Positions 16,997-26,513 of a DNA stretch of 64,000 nt are shown here, piece after piece; position 1 is the first letter of the stretch, and every line of letters starts with the position of its first letter. Source of the DNA: Streptomyces venezuelae. Its GTDB lineage: Bacteria; Actinomycetota; Actinomycetes; Streptomycetales; Streptomycetaceae. The translations under genes and the position numbers were made by a program. The notes under the pieces were generated by a model, which did not search any database, was not told the origin of the DNA, and saw nothing but the letters and a program-made list of their open reading frames with translations. The stretch is taken from positions 6,138,001 through 6,202,000 of the forward strand of contig NZ_CP029191.1 in assembly GCF_008642335.1 (NCBI RefSeq), written 5' to 3'.

Positions 16997-17278
16997 CTAG
17001 ACCGTCTCCGGAAGCTCCTCGAGCCCCTCGGCGACCAGCTTCGCCAGACGGTCGAGGGCGGCGTCGGCGCCCTCGGCGTCGGAGGCGAGCACGATCTCTT
17101 CGCCGCCCTGGGCGCCCAGGCCGAGCACCGCGAGCATCGAAGCGGCGTTGACCGGGTTGCCGTCGGCCTTGGCGATCGTCACGGGGACGCCGGCGGCCGT
17201 GGCCGCGCGGACGAAGATGGAGGCGGGTCGGGCGTGAAGGCCCTCGGCCCAGCCGACGTTGACGCGGCGCTCAGCCAT
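16997..17278 (-). CDS. ptsH: Phosphocarrier protein HPr
   Basis: A 93-residue HPr, the general phosphocarrier of the sugar phosphotransferase system. The active-site His15 lies in EGLHARPAS (12-20). The region around the regulatory serine reads NAASMLAVLGLGAQGGEE, with Ser47 in the position of Ser46. It accepts phosphate from enzyme I and passes it to EIIA domains in the cytoplasm. It is monocistronic here, divergent from patA and ended by the palindromic terminator. The slightly longer C-terminal tail (GLEELPETV) is typical of actinobacterial HPr. Confidence 0.95.
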   Translation of the reverse strand: MAERRVNVGWAEGLHARPASIFVRAATAAGVPVTIAKADGNPVNAASMLAVLGLGAQGGEEIVLASDAEGADAALDRLAKLVAEGLEELPETV

Positions 17279-17433
17279 GTGTTGCTGCCCTTCCAGATGT
17301 CACACAGTTGTCTAGACCAGTGTCTCATGCCGTAGCGGGTGCTCTGCCGGACAGAGGTCCCGGCCCAGACCGCCCTTCGACCTGTCCTAGCCTGCCCCGG
17401 CCCGGGCGGCCGCGCGACCCGTACCCTGGCCCC

Positions 17434-20319
17434 ATGCAGACCCCGTCGGATCAGCAGGATCGGCACGACTACCCGTCGCACTGGGAAGCCGATGTGGTGC
17501 TGCGCGACGGAGGCACCGCCCGCATCAGGCCCATCACGGCCGAGGACGCGGACCGCCTGGTCAGCTTCTACGAACAGGTCTCGGACGAGTCGAAGTACTA
17601 CCGCTTCTTCGCGCCCTACCCGCGGCTGTCCGCCAAGGACGTGCACCGCTTCACCCACCACGACCAGGTGGACCGGGTGGGGCTCGCGGCCACCGTGGGC
17701 GGCGAGTTCATCGCCACCGTGCGCTACGACCGCATCGACGAACGCGGCATGGCCGCCAGCGCGCCCGCCGATGAGGCCGAGGTCGCCTTCCTCGTGCAGG
17801 ACGCCCACCAGGGCAGGGGAGTCGCCTCCACGCTCCTCGAACACATCGCGGCCGTCGCCAGGGAGCGCGGCATCCGCCGCTTCGCCGCCGAGGTGCTGCC
17901 CGCCAACACCAAGATGATCAAGGTCTTCACGGACGCGGGCTACCAGCAGAAGCGCAGCTTCGAGGACGGTGTCGTCCGCCTGGAGTTCGACCTGGAGCCC
18001 ACCGACCGCTCGCTCGCCGTGCAGCGCGCCCGCGAACAGCGCGCCGAGGGGCGGTCCGTGCAGCGGCTCCTCACACCGGGGTCGGTCGCGGTGATCGGGG
18101 TGGGCCGGGCGCCCGGCGGCGTGGGCCGCAGCGTTCTGAACAACCTCCAGGAGTCCGGTTACACAGGGCGCCTGTACGCGGTGAACAGCGCCTTCGTAGA
18201 GGGCCGCCAAGGCGACGCGGACATCGACGGGGTACCCGCGCACCGCTCCGTGGCGGACATCGAGGAGCCCGTGGACCTCGCGGTGGTCTCCGTGCCCGCC
18301 GACCGTGTCCCGCAGGCCGTCGCCGAGTGCGGTGAGCACGGAGTGCGCGGCCTGGTGGTGCTGTCCGCCGGGTACGCGGAGAGCGGCGTCGAGGGGCGCG
18401 AGCGGCAGCGCGAACTGGTGCGCCAGGCCCGGTCCTACGGCATGCGCATCATCGGCCCGAACGCCTTCGGTGTCATCAACACCTCTCCGGAGACACGGCT
18501 CAACGCCTCGCTCGCCCCGCAGTCCCCCGCGCGGGGCCGCATCGGCCTGTTCACCCAGTCCGGCGCTATCGGCATCGCCCTGCTGTCCGGACTGCACCGC
18601 AGGGGCGCGGGCCTCTCCACCTTCGTCGGATCCGGCAACCGCGCGGACGTGTCCGGCAACGACCTCCTCCAGTACTGGTTCGAGGACCCGGACACCGACG
18701 TCACGCTGATGTACCTGGAGACGATCGGCAACCCGCGCAAGTTCACCCGGCTCGCACGGCGTTCGGCGACCACCAAGCCGCTGGTCGTCGTCCAGGGAGC
18801 CCGGCACAGCGGCATCGCGCCGACCGGCCACGCCGTCCAGGCGACCCGGCTGCCGCACGCCACGGTCTCGGCGCTGCTGCGCCAGGCGGGCGTCATCCGC
18901 GTCGACACCGTCACCGAGATGGTCGACGCGGGGCTCCTGCTCGCGGGGCAGCCGCTCCCGTCCGGGCCCCGCGTGGCCATCCTCGGCAACTCCGAGTCCC
19001 TCGGCCTCCTCACGTACGACGCGTGTGTCGCCGACGGACTGCGGCCGCAGCGGCCCCGCGACCTGACGACCGGGGCCACCCCCGCGGACTTCCGCACCGC
19101 GCTCACCGAGGCCCTGTCCGGCGACGGCTGCGACGCGGTGATCGTCAACGCGATCCCCTGGGTGGGGGAGGACGGCGCGACGACCGACCCCGAGACGCTC
19201 GCCACGGAGCTGCGGGCCGCTGCGGCAGGCTGCCCGGCGAAGCCGGTGGCCGTGGTGCACGTCGAGCTCGGCGGTCTCGCCGAGGCACTCGCGGCCGCGA
19301 CCAGCACGGGACCCGACGCGCCCACCCCGCCGACCGGCAGGGAGCCGGAGGCACCGGGCCTTGCGGAGACACCGGCCGCCGCGGAACCGATGACTCCGGA
19401 AGCCCCAGGACCCCCCGAGCCGCCCGCCTCCGACCAGTACCGCATCCCCGCCTACATCCCCGCCTACCCCGCCGCCGAGCGAGCCGTCCGCGCCCTCTCC
19501 GAAGCCGTCAAGTACGCCCAGTGGCGCCGCGAGGCCGCCGAGCCCGGCCGGGTCCACGAGTACGACGACATCGACGAGAACGGCGCCGCGGCGCGCATCG
19601 AGGAGCTGCTCGCCGCGGACGGTGACCCGCGCGGGCTCACCCTCGCCCCGGACGACGCCCACGAACTGCTCGGGCGGTACGGCATCCACGTACGGCAAGC
19701 GCTTCCCGCGCCCGACCCCGACGCCGCCGCGGCAGCCGCGCGGACCCTCGGCTATCCCGTGGCCCTGAAGACCACGGCTCCGCACCTGCGCCACCGCGCG
19801 GACCTCGGCGGGGTGCGCCTCGACCTCGCCGACGAGGAGCAACTGCGCCGGGCGTACCAGGAGCTGACGGACGCCTTCGGCAAGCCCGCCGAGCTGCGTC
19901 CCGTCGTGCAGGGCATGGTCCCGCGCGGGGTCGACACCGTGGTCCGCGCGGTCATCGATCCGGCGGCAGGGGCCGTGCTCTCCTTCGGCCTCGCGGGGGC
20001 CGCGTCCGAGCTGCTCGGCGACACCGCCCACCGCCTCGTCCCGGTCACCGACCGCGAGGCGGCCTCGCTCGTCCGGTCCATCCGGACCGCGCCGCTCTTG
20101 TTCGGCTGGCGCGGTTCGGCGCCCGTCGACACCCCGGCCCTCGAAGAGCTCCTCCAGCGGGTCTCCCGGCTCGTCGACGACCACCCCGAGGTGGTCGGCG
20201 TCTCCCTGGAGCCGGTCGTCGTCGCCCAGCGCGGCCTCTCCGTGCTCGACGCCTCCGTACGGCTCGCGCCCCCGCCTGCCCGCGACGACCTGGGCCCGCG
20301 CACCCTTCCCGGCTACTGA
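17434..20319 (+). CDS. patA: PatA-type protein acetyltransferase (GNAT plus NDP-forming acyl-CoA synthetase domains)
   Basis: A 961-residue protein with an N-terminal GNAT domain (about 15-185; acetyl-CoA loop region QDAHQGRGVASTLL), then a CoA-binding domain (about 205-330; SVAVIGVGRAPGGVG), succinyl-CoA-ligase-like domains (about 340-600), an Ala/Pro-rich linker (about 625-670) and a C-terminal ATP-grasp domain (about 735-955). The order GNAT first, synthetase second matches the Streptomyces lividans PatA described as acetylating acyl-CoA synthetases, reversed relative to Salmonella Pat. The ATP-grasp catalytic state was not verified; in Pat enzymes this half is a non-catalytic sensor. The ATG at 17434 was chosen over an upstream in-frame start lacking conserved sequence. 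Confidence 0.88.
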   Translation: MQTPSDQQDRHDYPSHWEADVVLRDGGTARIRPITAEDADRLVSFYEQVSDESKYYRFFAPYPRLSAKDVHRFTHHDQVDRVGLAATVGGEFIATVRYDRIDERGMAASAPADEAEVAFLVQDAHQGRGVASTLLEHIAAVARERGIRRFAAEVLPANTKMIKVFTDAGYQQKRSFEDGVVRLEFDLEPTDRSLAVQRAREQRAEGRSVQRLLTPGSVAVIGVGRAPGGVGRSVLNNLQESGYTGRLYAVNSAFVEGRQGDADIDGVPAHRSVADIEEPVDLAVVSVPADRVPQAVAECGEHGVRGLVVLSAGYAESGVEGRERQRELVRQARSYGMRIIGPNAFGVINTSPETRLNASLAPQSPARGRIGLFTQSGAIGIALLSGLHRRGAGLSTFVGSGNRADVSGNDLLQYWFEDPDTDVTLMYLETIGNPRKFTRLARRSATTKPLVVVQGARHSGIAPTGHAVQATRLPHATVSALLRQAGVIRVDTVTEMVDAGLLLAGQPLPSGPRVAILGNSESLGLLTYDACVADGLRPQRPRDLTTGATPADFRTALTEALSGDGCDAVIVNAIPWVGEDGATTDPETLATELRAAAAGCPAKPVAVVHVELGGLAEALAAATSTGPDAPTPPTGREPEAPGLAETPAAAEPMTPEAPGPPEPPASDQYRIPAYIPAYPAAERAVRALSEAVKYAQWRREAAEPGRVHEYDDIDENGAAARIEELLAADGDPRGLTLAPDDAHELLGRYGIHVRQALPAPDPDAAAAAARTLGYPVALKTTAPHLRHRADLGGVRLDLADEEQLRRAYQELTDAFGKPAELRPVVQGMVPRGVDTVVRAVIDPAAGAVLSFGLAGAASELLGDTAHRLVPVTDREAASLVRSIRTAPLLFGWRGSAPVDTPALEELLQRVSRLVDDHPEVVGVSLEPVVVAQRGLSVLDASVRLAPPPARDDLGPRTLPGY

Positions 20320-20369
20320 GGCGCCCACGGGGCACCGTGCGCCCCGCGCCGGGCCGTAGGATGGACGGC

Positions 20370-20957
20370 ATGGCAAAGACCGGTACGACGACCCAGGGGC
20401 TGCGCGCGGCGATCGAGCGCAGCGGCTACTACCCGGCCCTCGTGGCCGAGGCGGTGGAGGCCGCGATCGGCGGCGAGGCCATCGGGTCCTACCTGGTCCA
20501 CCAGGAGACGACGTTCGACGCCAACGAAGTGCGCCGGCACGTCACCGTCCTCGTCCTGACCGGCACGCGCTTCATCGTCAGCCACACCGACGAGCAGGCG
20601 GCGGACAGCACGTCCCCGACGCCGTACGCGACGACCTCCACGGAGTCCGTCAAGATCGGCCGCATCTCCTCGGTCGTCGTCAGCCGAGTCGTCGCCAACC
20701 CCGAGAAGTACGTTCCCGGGACGCCGCCCCGCGAGGTCGTCCTGACCATCGGCTGGGGCGCCGTGTCGCGCATCGACCTGGAGCCCGCGGCCTGCGGCGA
20801 CCCCAACTGCGAGGCCGACCACGGGTACACGGGCAGCTCGACCGCCGACGACCTCAGCCTGCGCGTCAGCGAGGCGGGCGACGGCCCCGACACCGTGCGG
20901 CAGACCCTTGCCTTCGCCCAGGCCCTGTCCGAGGCGACCGCGGACAACGCCCGCTGA
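20370..20957 (+). CDS. DUF5998 family protein
   Basis: A 195-residue cytoplasmic protein of the actinobacterial DUF5998 family, function unknown. It starts with an alpha-helical segment and contains TRFIVSHTDEQAAD, SVVVSRVVANPEKY and a small Cys pair in CGDPNCEADHGY. No membrane segment or catalytic motif is visible. The ATG at 20370 is preferred; an in-frame ATG at 20361 would add three residues. The stop overlaps the next start as TGATG, so it is translationally coupled to the alkaline-phosphatase-like gene. Conserved adjacency of the two suggests a shared function, but which one cannot be inferred. Confidence 0.85.
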   Translation: MAKTGTTTQGLRAAIERSGYYPALVAEAVEAAIGGEAIGSYLVHQETTFDANEVRRHVTVLVLTGTRFIVSHTDEQAADSTSPTPYATTSTESVKIGRISSVVVSRVVANPEKYVPGTPPREVVLTIGWGAVSRIDLEPAACGDPNCEADHGYTGSSTADDLSLRVSEAGDGPDTVRQTLAFAQALSEATADNAR

Positions 20958-22144
20958 TGTCCCTTTCCTCCTGGGACGACGTACAACCGATCGCCCTCGA
21001 CACCGCTCCCGTGCCCGCGTACGGCGCGGGCTCGCTCGCCGACCTGCTGCCCACGCTCGTCGCCCACCAGGGCGTCGACGGCTTCGCGCCCGTCATCCCC
21101 GAACTCGCACCGGCCGACCGGAACTGCGTCTTCCTCATCGACGGCCTGGGCTGGGAACAGCTCAAGGCCCACCCGGCCGAGGCGCCCTTCCTGACGTCGC
21201 TGCTGCAGAGCTCGCGCGGCGGCACGGGCCGCCCGATCACCGCGGGCTTTCCCGCCACCACCGCGACCTCGCTCGCCTCGGTCGGCACGGGCCTGCCGCC
21301 CGGCGCGCACGGCCTGCCCGGCTACGCGGTCCGGGACCCCGCCACCGGCCAGCTGATGAACCAGCTGCGCTGGAACCCGTGGACCGACCCGCACGCCTGG
21401 CAGCCGTACCCCACCGTCTTCCAGCGCGCCCACGACGCGGGCGTGCACACCGCGCAGGTCTCCTCGCCGACCTTCGAGCACACCCCGCTCACCAAGGTCG
21501 CGCTGAGCGGCGGCACCTTCCGTGGCAGGGCCTCCGGCGAGGACCGCGTGGACCTCGCCGCGAAGCAACTGGCCGCGGGTGACCGTTCGTTGATCTACAC
21601 GTACTACGCGGAAGTGGACGGCAAGGGGCACCGCTTCGGCGTCGACTCGGACGCCTGGCGCGGCCAGCTCATGTACGTCGACCGGCTCGTCCAGCGCCTC
21701 GCCGAGCAGCTCCCGCCGCGCAGTGCCCTGTACGTCACCGCGGACCACGGCATGATCGACATCCCCTTCGACGACGCGTCCCGCATCGACTTCGACGAGG
21801 ACTGGGAGCTGCGCGCGGGTGTCGCGCTCCTCGGCGGCGAGGGCCGCGCCCGCCACGTGTACGCGGTGCCGGGCGCCGCGAACGACGTCCTGACGGTGTG
21901 GCGCGAGGTGCTCGGCGAGCAGTTCTGGGTCGCGGGACGCGACGAGGCGATCAACGCGGGCTGGTTCGGTCCACACATTGATCAACGTGTGTACGACCGT
22001 ATCGGTGACGTCGTCGCGGCCGCCCACGACGACGTGGCGATCATTGCTTCGGAGCGCGAGCCCAAGGAGTCCTCCCTCGTCGGCATGCACGGCTCCATGA
22101 CCCCCGTCGAGCAGCTCGTCCCGCTCCTCGAAGTACGCTCCTGA
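20957..22144 (+). CDS. Alkaline phosphatase superfamily / nucleotide pyrophosphatase-like protein
   Basis: A 395-residue member of the alkaline phosphatase superfamily closest to nucleotide pyrophosphatase/phosphodiesterases. Metal-binding segments are visible: FLIDGLGWEQL near the N terminus (Asp), GFPATTATSLASVGTG with the nucleophile Thr, YYAEVDGKGHRFG (Asp and His), VTADHGMIDIP (Asp-His) and the final VGMHGSMTP His. It would hydrolyse a phosphodiester or phosphate ester using two zinc ions. No signal peptide is seen, so it is probably cytoplasmic; the substrate is unknown. It is translationally coupled to DUF5998 upstream and followed 53 bases later by thymidine kinase. Confidence 0.88.
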   Translation: MSLSSWDDVQPIALDTAPVPAYGAGSLADLLPTLVAHQGVDGFAPVIPELAPADRNCVFLIDGLGWEQLKAHPAEAPFLTSLLQSSRGGTGRPITAGFPATTATSLASVGTGLPPGAHGLPGYAVRDPATGQLMNQLRWNPWTDPHAWQPYPTVFQRAHDAGVHTAQVSSPTFEHTPLTKVALSGGTFRGRASGEDRVDLAAKQLAAGDRSLIYTYYAEVDGKGHRFGVDSDAWRGQLMYVDRLVQRLAEQLPPRSALYVTADHGMIDIPFDDASRIDFDEDWELRAGVALLGGEGRARHVYAVPGAANDVLTVWREVLGEQFWVAGRDEAINAGWFGPHIDQRVYDRIGDVVAAAHDDVAIIASEREPKESSLVGMHGSMTPVEQLVPLLEVRS

Positions 22145-22197
22145 CCGGGCTCCGCCGGCCCGCCCTCCCACCCGCCCCGAAAGGTCTTCCACTCCCC

Positions 22198-22860
22198 ATG
22201 CCCGAGCTGGTGTTCTTCTCCGGAACGATGGACTGCGGAAAGAGCACGCTGGCTCTGCAGATCGAGCACAACCGTTCCGCTCGCGGACTCCAGGGGATGA
22301 TCTTCACGCGGGACGACCGGGCGGGTGAGGGCAAGCTCTCCTCCCGGCTCGGTCTCGTGACCGACGCGATCGAGGCGGCGGACGACTTCGACTTCTACGC
22401 CCACCTCGTCGACCACCTCTCGCAGGGCGGCCGCGCGGACTACGTGATCGCGGACGAGGCGCAGTTCCTGGCCCCGGACCAGATCGACCAGCTCGCCAGG
22501 ATCGTCGACGACCTCGGTCTGGACGTCTTCGCCTTCGGCATCACCACGGACTTCCGCTCCAAGCTCTTCCCGGGCTCGCAGCGGCTGGTGGAGCTCGCCG
22601 ACCGCGTCGAGGTGCTTCAGGTCGAGGCCCTCTGCTGGTGCGGCGCACGGGCCACGCACAACGCCCGCACCATAGGCGGCGAGATGGTCGTCGAGGGTGC
22701 CCAGGTGGTCGTCGGCGACGTCAACCAGTCGCCGGACGAGGTGGGTTACGAGGTGCTGTGCCGCCGCCACCACCGGCGCAGGACGACGGCGGCGACCGCG
22801 CGCGCGGGAGCCCTGTCGCCCGACGTGCTGCCGGTCGACACGGCCGCCGCCCGCGTCTGA
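22198..22860 (+). CDS. tdk: Thymidine kinase
   Basis: A 220-residue type II thymidine kinase that phosphorylates thymidine to dTMP in the salvage pathway. The P-loop is FFSGTMDCGKSTLAL (residues 6-20), the Walker B/catalytic segment is YVIADEAQFL, and the lasso/thymidine-binding part is GITTDFRSKLFPGSQRL. The zinc-binding region retains CWCG and a later Cys in EVLCRRHH, fewer cysteines than the E. coli-type quartet. The basic C-terminal tail after the fold is typical of actinobacteria. It lies downstream of the phosphatase-like gene with a 53-base gap and may share its transcript. Confidence 0.93.
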   Translation: MPELVFFSGTMDCGKSTLALQIEHNRSARGLQGMIFTRDDRAGEGKLSSRLGLVTDAIEAADDFDFYAHLVDHLSQGGRADYVIADEAQFLAPDQIDQLARIVDDLGLDVFAFGITTDFRSKLFPGSQRLVELADRVEVLQVEALCWCGARATHNARTIGGEMVVEGAQVVVGDVNQSPDEVGYEVLCRRHHRRRTTAATARAGALSPDVLPVDTAAARV

Positions 22861-22888
22861 GGGCCGGCGTCATGACACAGGCTCTGAG

Positions 22889-23755
22889 TCAGGCGTCCGC
22901 CCGTGAGCGTACGAGGGTGAAGGCGGCGCCCTCCGGGTCCGCGACGGTCGCCATCCGGCCGTAGGAGGCCTCCCAGGCGGGTTTGACGACATGGCCGCCG
23001 AGCTCGACGACCCGCTCCACCGCCTCGTCCACGTCGGCGACCTCGAAGTGCGTCATCCAGTGCGGCCCCCGGTCGTGCGGCAGCGCCTGTCCGAGGCCGT
23101 GCACGGACGCGACCGGCCGACCGTCCACGTGCAGCGTCACGTAGTCGAAGTCCGCCGAGACGACGGCCTCCACCGTGCAGTCGAAGACGTTCTGGTAGAA
23201 CTTCACGACGCTGCTCGTCTCCACCGTCAGAAGCTCGTTCCAGGTCGGCGTGCCTGGCCTGCCGACCACCGCGGTGCCCAGATGCGCCGCCGCCTGCCAG
23301 ATGCCGAACACGGCGCCCATCGGGTCCGACGCGATCGCGAGGCGCCCCGCGTCGCCCGCGTCGAGGGGCCCCACGCCGACCGTGCCACCGCAGTGGCGCA
23401 CCGCCTCCGCCGTCGCGTCCGCGTCATCCGTCGCCAGGTAGGTCGTCCAGGCGATGGGCAGATGGCGGTCGGCGGGCAGTCGGCCGATGCCCGCCACCTC
23501 GTGACCGTCGAGCAGGGCCCGCACGTACGGCCCGAGTTGCTCGGGGCCGGGGCGGAACTCCCACCCGAAGAGTGCCCCGTAGAACTCCTGGGTCGCGGGG
23601 AGGTCGCGCGTCATCAGGCTCACCCAGCAGGGCGTGCCGGGCTTGGGCCGGCCCGTCCCGCCGCCGTCCTGCCGCACTTTCCCGAAGGGGTCCGACGAGC
23701 TCTGTCCCGACGAGCTCTGTTCAGGGGAGACCCCATTCGCCCGCGCCTCGGTCAT
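22889..23755 (-). CDS. VOC (glyoxalase/bleomycin-resistance-like) family protein, two domains
   Basis: A 288-residue protein made of two tandem VOC domains: about 35-155 (PCWVSLMTRDLPATQEFYGA) and about 165-285 (NELLTVETSSVVKFYQNVFD). Each starts with the typical beta strand, x-FY helix pattern. A Ser/Gln-rich segment of about 30 residues precedes them. Members bind small molecules or metals and include dioxygenases, isomerases and drug-binding proteins; nothing here fixes a substrate. The ATG at 23755 is preferred to the GTG at 23761 because GAGAGG lies 6 bases before it. It is convergent with thymidine kinase. Confidence 0.85.
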   Translation of the reverse strand: MTEARANGVSPEQSSSGQSSSDPFGKVRQDGGGTGRPKPGTPCWVSLMTRDLPATQEFYGALFGWEFRPGPEQLGPYVRALLDGHEVAGIGRLPADRHLPIAWTTYLATDDADATAEAVRHCGGTVGVGPLDAGDAGRLAIASDPMGAVFGIWQAAAHLGTAVVGRPGTPTWNELLTVETSSVVKFYQNVFDCTVEAVVSADFDYVTLHVDGRPVASVHGLGQALPHDRGPHWMTHFEVADVDEAVERVVELGGHVVKPAWEASYGRMATVADPEGAAFTLVRSRADA

Positions 23756-24014
23756 CGTCACCCTCTCCTCGGCCTGTGTGTCGGCCGCTCGGTTCTTGTT
23801 CGCATGTGCGTGCGGTAGCCCGCGCCGCGCTGTCCGGCTTCCCGCGGTAGATGCCCGATTTCTTGCTTCTCATCCGTGAACACGTGATTGCTGAGCGATG
23901 TCTGCGCATCGACAGGGCGTGCATGTTTCCATACGCCCCGTGTTCGGCCGTGTCCGGCGGAGCAGGGTAGCCGGACCTTGGCGGCGCGACTACCCCGTAC
24001 GCAAGGATGGGGCC

Positions 24015-24842
24015 ATGAATGCCATCATCTCCGCATCCGAACTCGCCAGCGAGCTGGCGGGCGAGAATCCGCCGGTCCTGCTCGACGTCCGCTGGCACCA
24101 CGAGGGCTCGCTGCGCTCCGCGTACGAGGAAGGCCACATTCCGTCGGCCGTCTTCGTCGATCTCGACGCTGACCTGGCCGGTCCCGCCGGTGCGGGCGGC
24201 CGGCATCCACTGCCCGACGTGGATCGCTTCGGCGCCGTGATGCGGGCGGCTGGCGTCTCCCCGGACCGTGCCGTCGTCGTGTACGACGGTGGCCAGAACT
24301 GGGCGGCGGCACGTCTGTGGTGGATGCTCCGCTGGACGGGTCACGTGTCCGTGCGCGTGCTTGACGGCGGTATCGGCCTGTGGACGGGACCGCTGGAGAA
24401 GGGGGCGGGTACGGCTCCCGCGGAGGGTTCCTTCGAACCGGCACCGAACAGCGAGGATCTGCTGGACGCGGATTCGGCCGCGGCCCTGGCCCGCTCCGGG
24501 CTGCTCCTGGACGCCCGGGCCGCCGAGCGCTACCGCGGCGAGGTCGAGCCGATCGACAACGTGGCCGGGCACATCCCAGGCGCGGTCTCGGCACCCACTA
24601 CGGAGAACGTCGCTGCGGACGGCCGCTTCAAGTCCGCCGCCGAGCTGGCGGAGCGTTTCCGGAAGCTGGGCGCCGCCGACACCGCGGAGATCGGCGTCTA
24701 CTGCGGCTCGGGAGTCTCGGGCGCCCACGAGGTGCTCGCCCTCGCCGTGGCGGGCATTCCCGCCGCGTTGTACGTCGGCTCGTGGTCGGAGTGGTCGGCC
24801 GACTCGAAGCGCCCCGTCGCGACGGGCCCGGACCCGCAGTAA
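24015..24842 (+). CDS. Sulfurtransferase (rhodanese/3-mercaptopyruvate sulfurtransferase type)
   Basis: A 275-residue protein with two rhodanese domains. The N-terminal domain (about 5-120) includes LLDVRWHHEG and an inactive loop. The C-terminal domain (about 150-270) has the active-site Cys in GVYCGSGVSGAHEVLAL, matching the CGSGVTA-type loop of mercaptopyruvate sulfurtransferases. It transfers sulfur from a donor to cyanide or thiol acceptors in the cytoplasm. The ATG at 24015 begins the recognisable domain; longer in-frame extension upstream lacks conserved sequence. A bidirectional terminator separates it from sepH. Confidence 0.92.
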   Translation: MNAIISASELASELAGENPPVLLDVRWHHEGSLRSAYEEGHIPSAVFVDLDADLAGPAGAGGRHPLPDVDRFGAVMRAAGVSPDRAVVVYDGGQNWAAARLWWMLRWTGHVSVRVLDGGIGLWTGPLEKGAGTAPAEGSFEPAPNSEDLLDADSAAALARSGLLLDARAAERYRGEVEPIDNVAGHIPGAVSAPTTENVAADGRFKSAAELAERFRKLGAADTAEIGVYCGSGVSGAHEVLALAVAGIPAALYVGSWSEWSADSKRPVATGPDPQ

Positions 24843-24876
24843 GGCTTTACCGCTGCTCTACGGAGAGCCCGGCCAA

Positions 24877-24916
24877 GGAGAGGGGGGTCGCACCGGACGG
24901 TGCGACCCCCCTCTCC
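24877..24916. terminator. Bidirectional terminator between sulfurtransferase gene and sepH
   Basis: A perfect 19-bp stem starting GGAGAGGGGGGTCGCACCG with a 2-base centre. It lies between two convergent genes and can serve both. Confidence 0.88.
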
Positions 24917-24937
24917 GTAACAGCTGCCCGTCGGCGG

Positions 24938-26050
24938 CTACTCCTGCTTCTTGCGGCGCGTGCCGAAGACGATCTCGTCCCAGCTGGGGACGGCCGCGCG
25001 CCTGCCCGGCCGCACGCCGTCTGCCTCCGCCTGACGGTCCGTCGAGCCGACGAGCCGGTCGCGGTGGCTCGCCACCGAACGCGGCATGAGCACGTCCGCG
25101 TAGGCGGCGCCCGCGCCGGCCGCCGCCGGGGGCTCCTCGGCGTCCGGCTCCTGCTCGGGCTCCTCCGAGACGGGTGCCACGGGCGTGACGCTCGGCGGCA
25201 GCTCCGCGGTGGCCGCCGAGGGGCGCTCGGGCACCACCATGTCGCCGCGGAAGCTCGGCACCGCCTCCAGGAGGCTGGTCAGGGAGTCGCGCTCCTGTTC
25301 GGCGACCGCGGCGCCCGCTCCGACCCCTTCCTCCGGCGGGTCGACGGGAGGCGCGGGAATGCTCGGGCGGTCCAGCTGACGGTCCAGAGCGCGGTCGAGC
25401 GGCCGGTCCGCGGGACGGTCCCTCGGAAGCCTCGCGATGCGCGGCACGAACGGGAAGCTGGGCTCGGGCGCGGCGATGTCGTCCGTCTCGCCGATCAGCG
25501 AACGCGCTTCCTCGTCCACGGCCTGGACGAGCCGCCGGGGCGGGTCGTACGTCCAGCACGCGGAGTGCGGCTCGGTCGCGACGCGGTAGACGAGCAGGAC
25601 CTCCCAGGTGCCGTCGTCACGGCGCCAGGAGTCCCACTGGACGGTGTCCTTGTCGGCGCCCCGCAGCAGCAGCCGCTCCTGGACGGCCTCGCCGAGCTGG
25701 GGTCCGGTGTTCTCACCGGGACGGCGTACGGGGGTCTTCCTGGCGCGCTCCGCCATGAAGGCGCGCTCGGCGAGCACGGGTCCTTCGAAGCGGCGGACGC
25801 GATCGACGGGGATGCCCGCGAGCTGGGCCACTTCTTCCGCGCTGGCACCGGCACGTATCCGTGCCTGGATGTCGCGGGGGCGGAGGTGGCTCTCCACCTC
25901 GATCTCGATCTGTCCGAGTCGGGGCCTGTCGCCGCGGACGGCCGCACGCAGCCGCTCGTCGATCGGAAGCGTGTACTCCGTGCTGTCCGCAGCCTTCAGC
26001 ACCAGCCGTGTGCCGTCGTTGCTGACGGCCACGACACGCAGTTCGGGCAT
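24938..26050 (-). CDS. sepH: SepH-like cell division protein
   Basis: A 370-residue protein matching actinobacterial SepH (DUF3071), which binds FtsZ directly and stimulates its assembly during septation. The conserved N-terminal region covers about 1-175, including a helix-turn-helix-like segment (RPRDIQARIRAGASAEEVAQ onwards, about 58-95) followed by a Trp-rich part (VQWDSWRRDDGTWEV). The middle is a disordered Pro/Asp/Arg-rich linker, with repeats such as DRPLDRALDRQLDRP. A conserved C-terminal peptide, VPSWDEIVFGTRRKKQE, ends the protein and fits the short conserved tail of the family. The ATG at 26050 has GGGAGG about 5 bases upstream. Confidence 0.9.
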   Translation of the reverse strand: MPELRVVAVSNDGTRLVLKAADSTEYTLPIDERLRAAVRGDRPRLGQIEIEVESHLRPRDIQARIRAGASAEEVAQLAGIPVDRVRRFEGPVLAERAFMAERARKTPVRRPGENTGPQLGEAVQERLLLRGADKDTVQWDSWRRDDGTWEVLLVYRVATEPHSACWTYDPPRRLVQAVDEEARSLIGETDDIAAPEPSFPFVPRIARLPRDRPADRPLDRALDRQLDRPSIPAPPVDPPEEGVGAGAAVAEQERDSLTSLLEAVPSFRGDMVVPERPSAATAELPPSVTPVAPVSEEPEQEPDAEEPPAAAGAGAAYADVLMPRSVASHRDRLVGSTDRQAEADGVRPGRRAAVPSWDEIVFGTRRKKQE

Positions 26051-26513
26051 GGGGACCTCCCGGGTGGTGCCTGCCGACGTCACGTGCGTCGCTGCTTCCG
26101 CTAGTCGAGTGTGGCCTGCCCGGGTGCAGCCTGCCACAACCTTGCCGAGTTGCCCGGCGTGTCGGGCAAGGGCCCTGGATCGCCGTTATGGCACGGTTAC
26201 CTATTCGCAACGCTAAGTGACGACCTTCGTCACCCTGTGCAGCGAGCCCCCCACCCGGCGGTCCTGCAAGGCCCCGGGCACCCTGGCGGGAGACCGGACC
26301 CAGGGCTCGCAACAGTACTCCATTCGGGCCACGCGGGTGGACCGCCGCGCCGCCGAACTTCTCGTGGCGGACGGGAGTTGGCGCCCGCCCCTGCCCTGCG
26401 CCGTCCGTGCGCGGGTGGCGCACTTCACGTAATCGGCAGAAACGGAACTAATCACTTCGCCCATACGTCCCTGTCTCGTGTAGTCAGACGAGAAAGGCAG
26501 GCAAGGGTCGGAG
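26051..26513. other. Intergenic region between sepH and membrane protein gene
   Basis: A 463-base region between divergent genes. A 71-codon frame at 26217-26432 (+) begins with GTG but lacks a ribosome-binding site and recognisable sequence, so it is not called. The region must hold the sepH promoter and the promoter of the gene at 26514. No riboswitch or RNA gene was recognised. Confidence 0.4.

Noticed and set aside
17179..20376. Very long open frame on the minus strand antisense to patA
   Set aside because: It mirrors the real gene codon for codon, as expected in high-GC DNA where stop codons are rare. It lacks recognisable domains; patA on the plus strand has clear GNAT, CoA-binding and ATP-grasp signatures.
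26217..26432. Possible 71-residue protein between sepH and the membrane protein gene
   Set aside because: GTG start without ribosome-binding site, no conserved sequence visible, and similarly open frames on the opposite strand.
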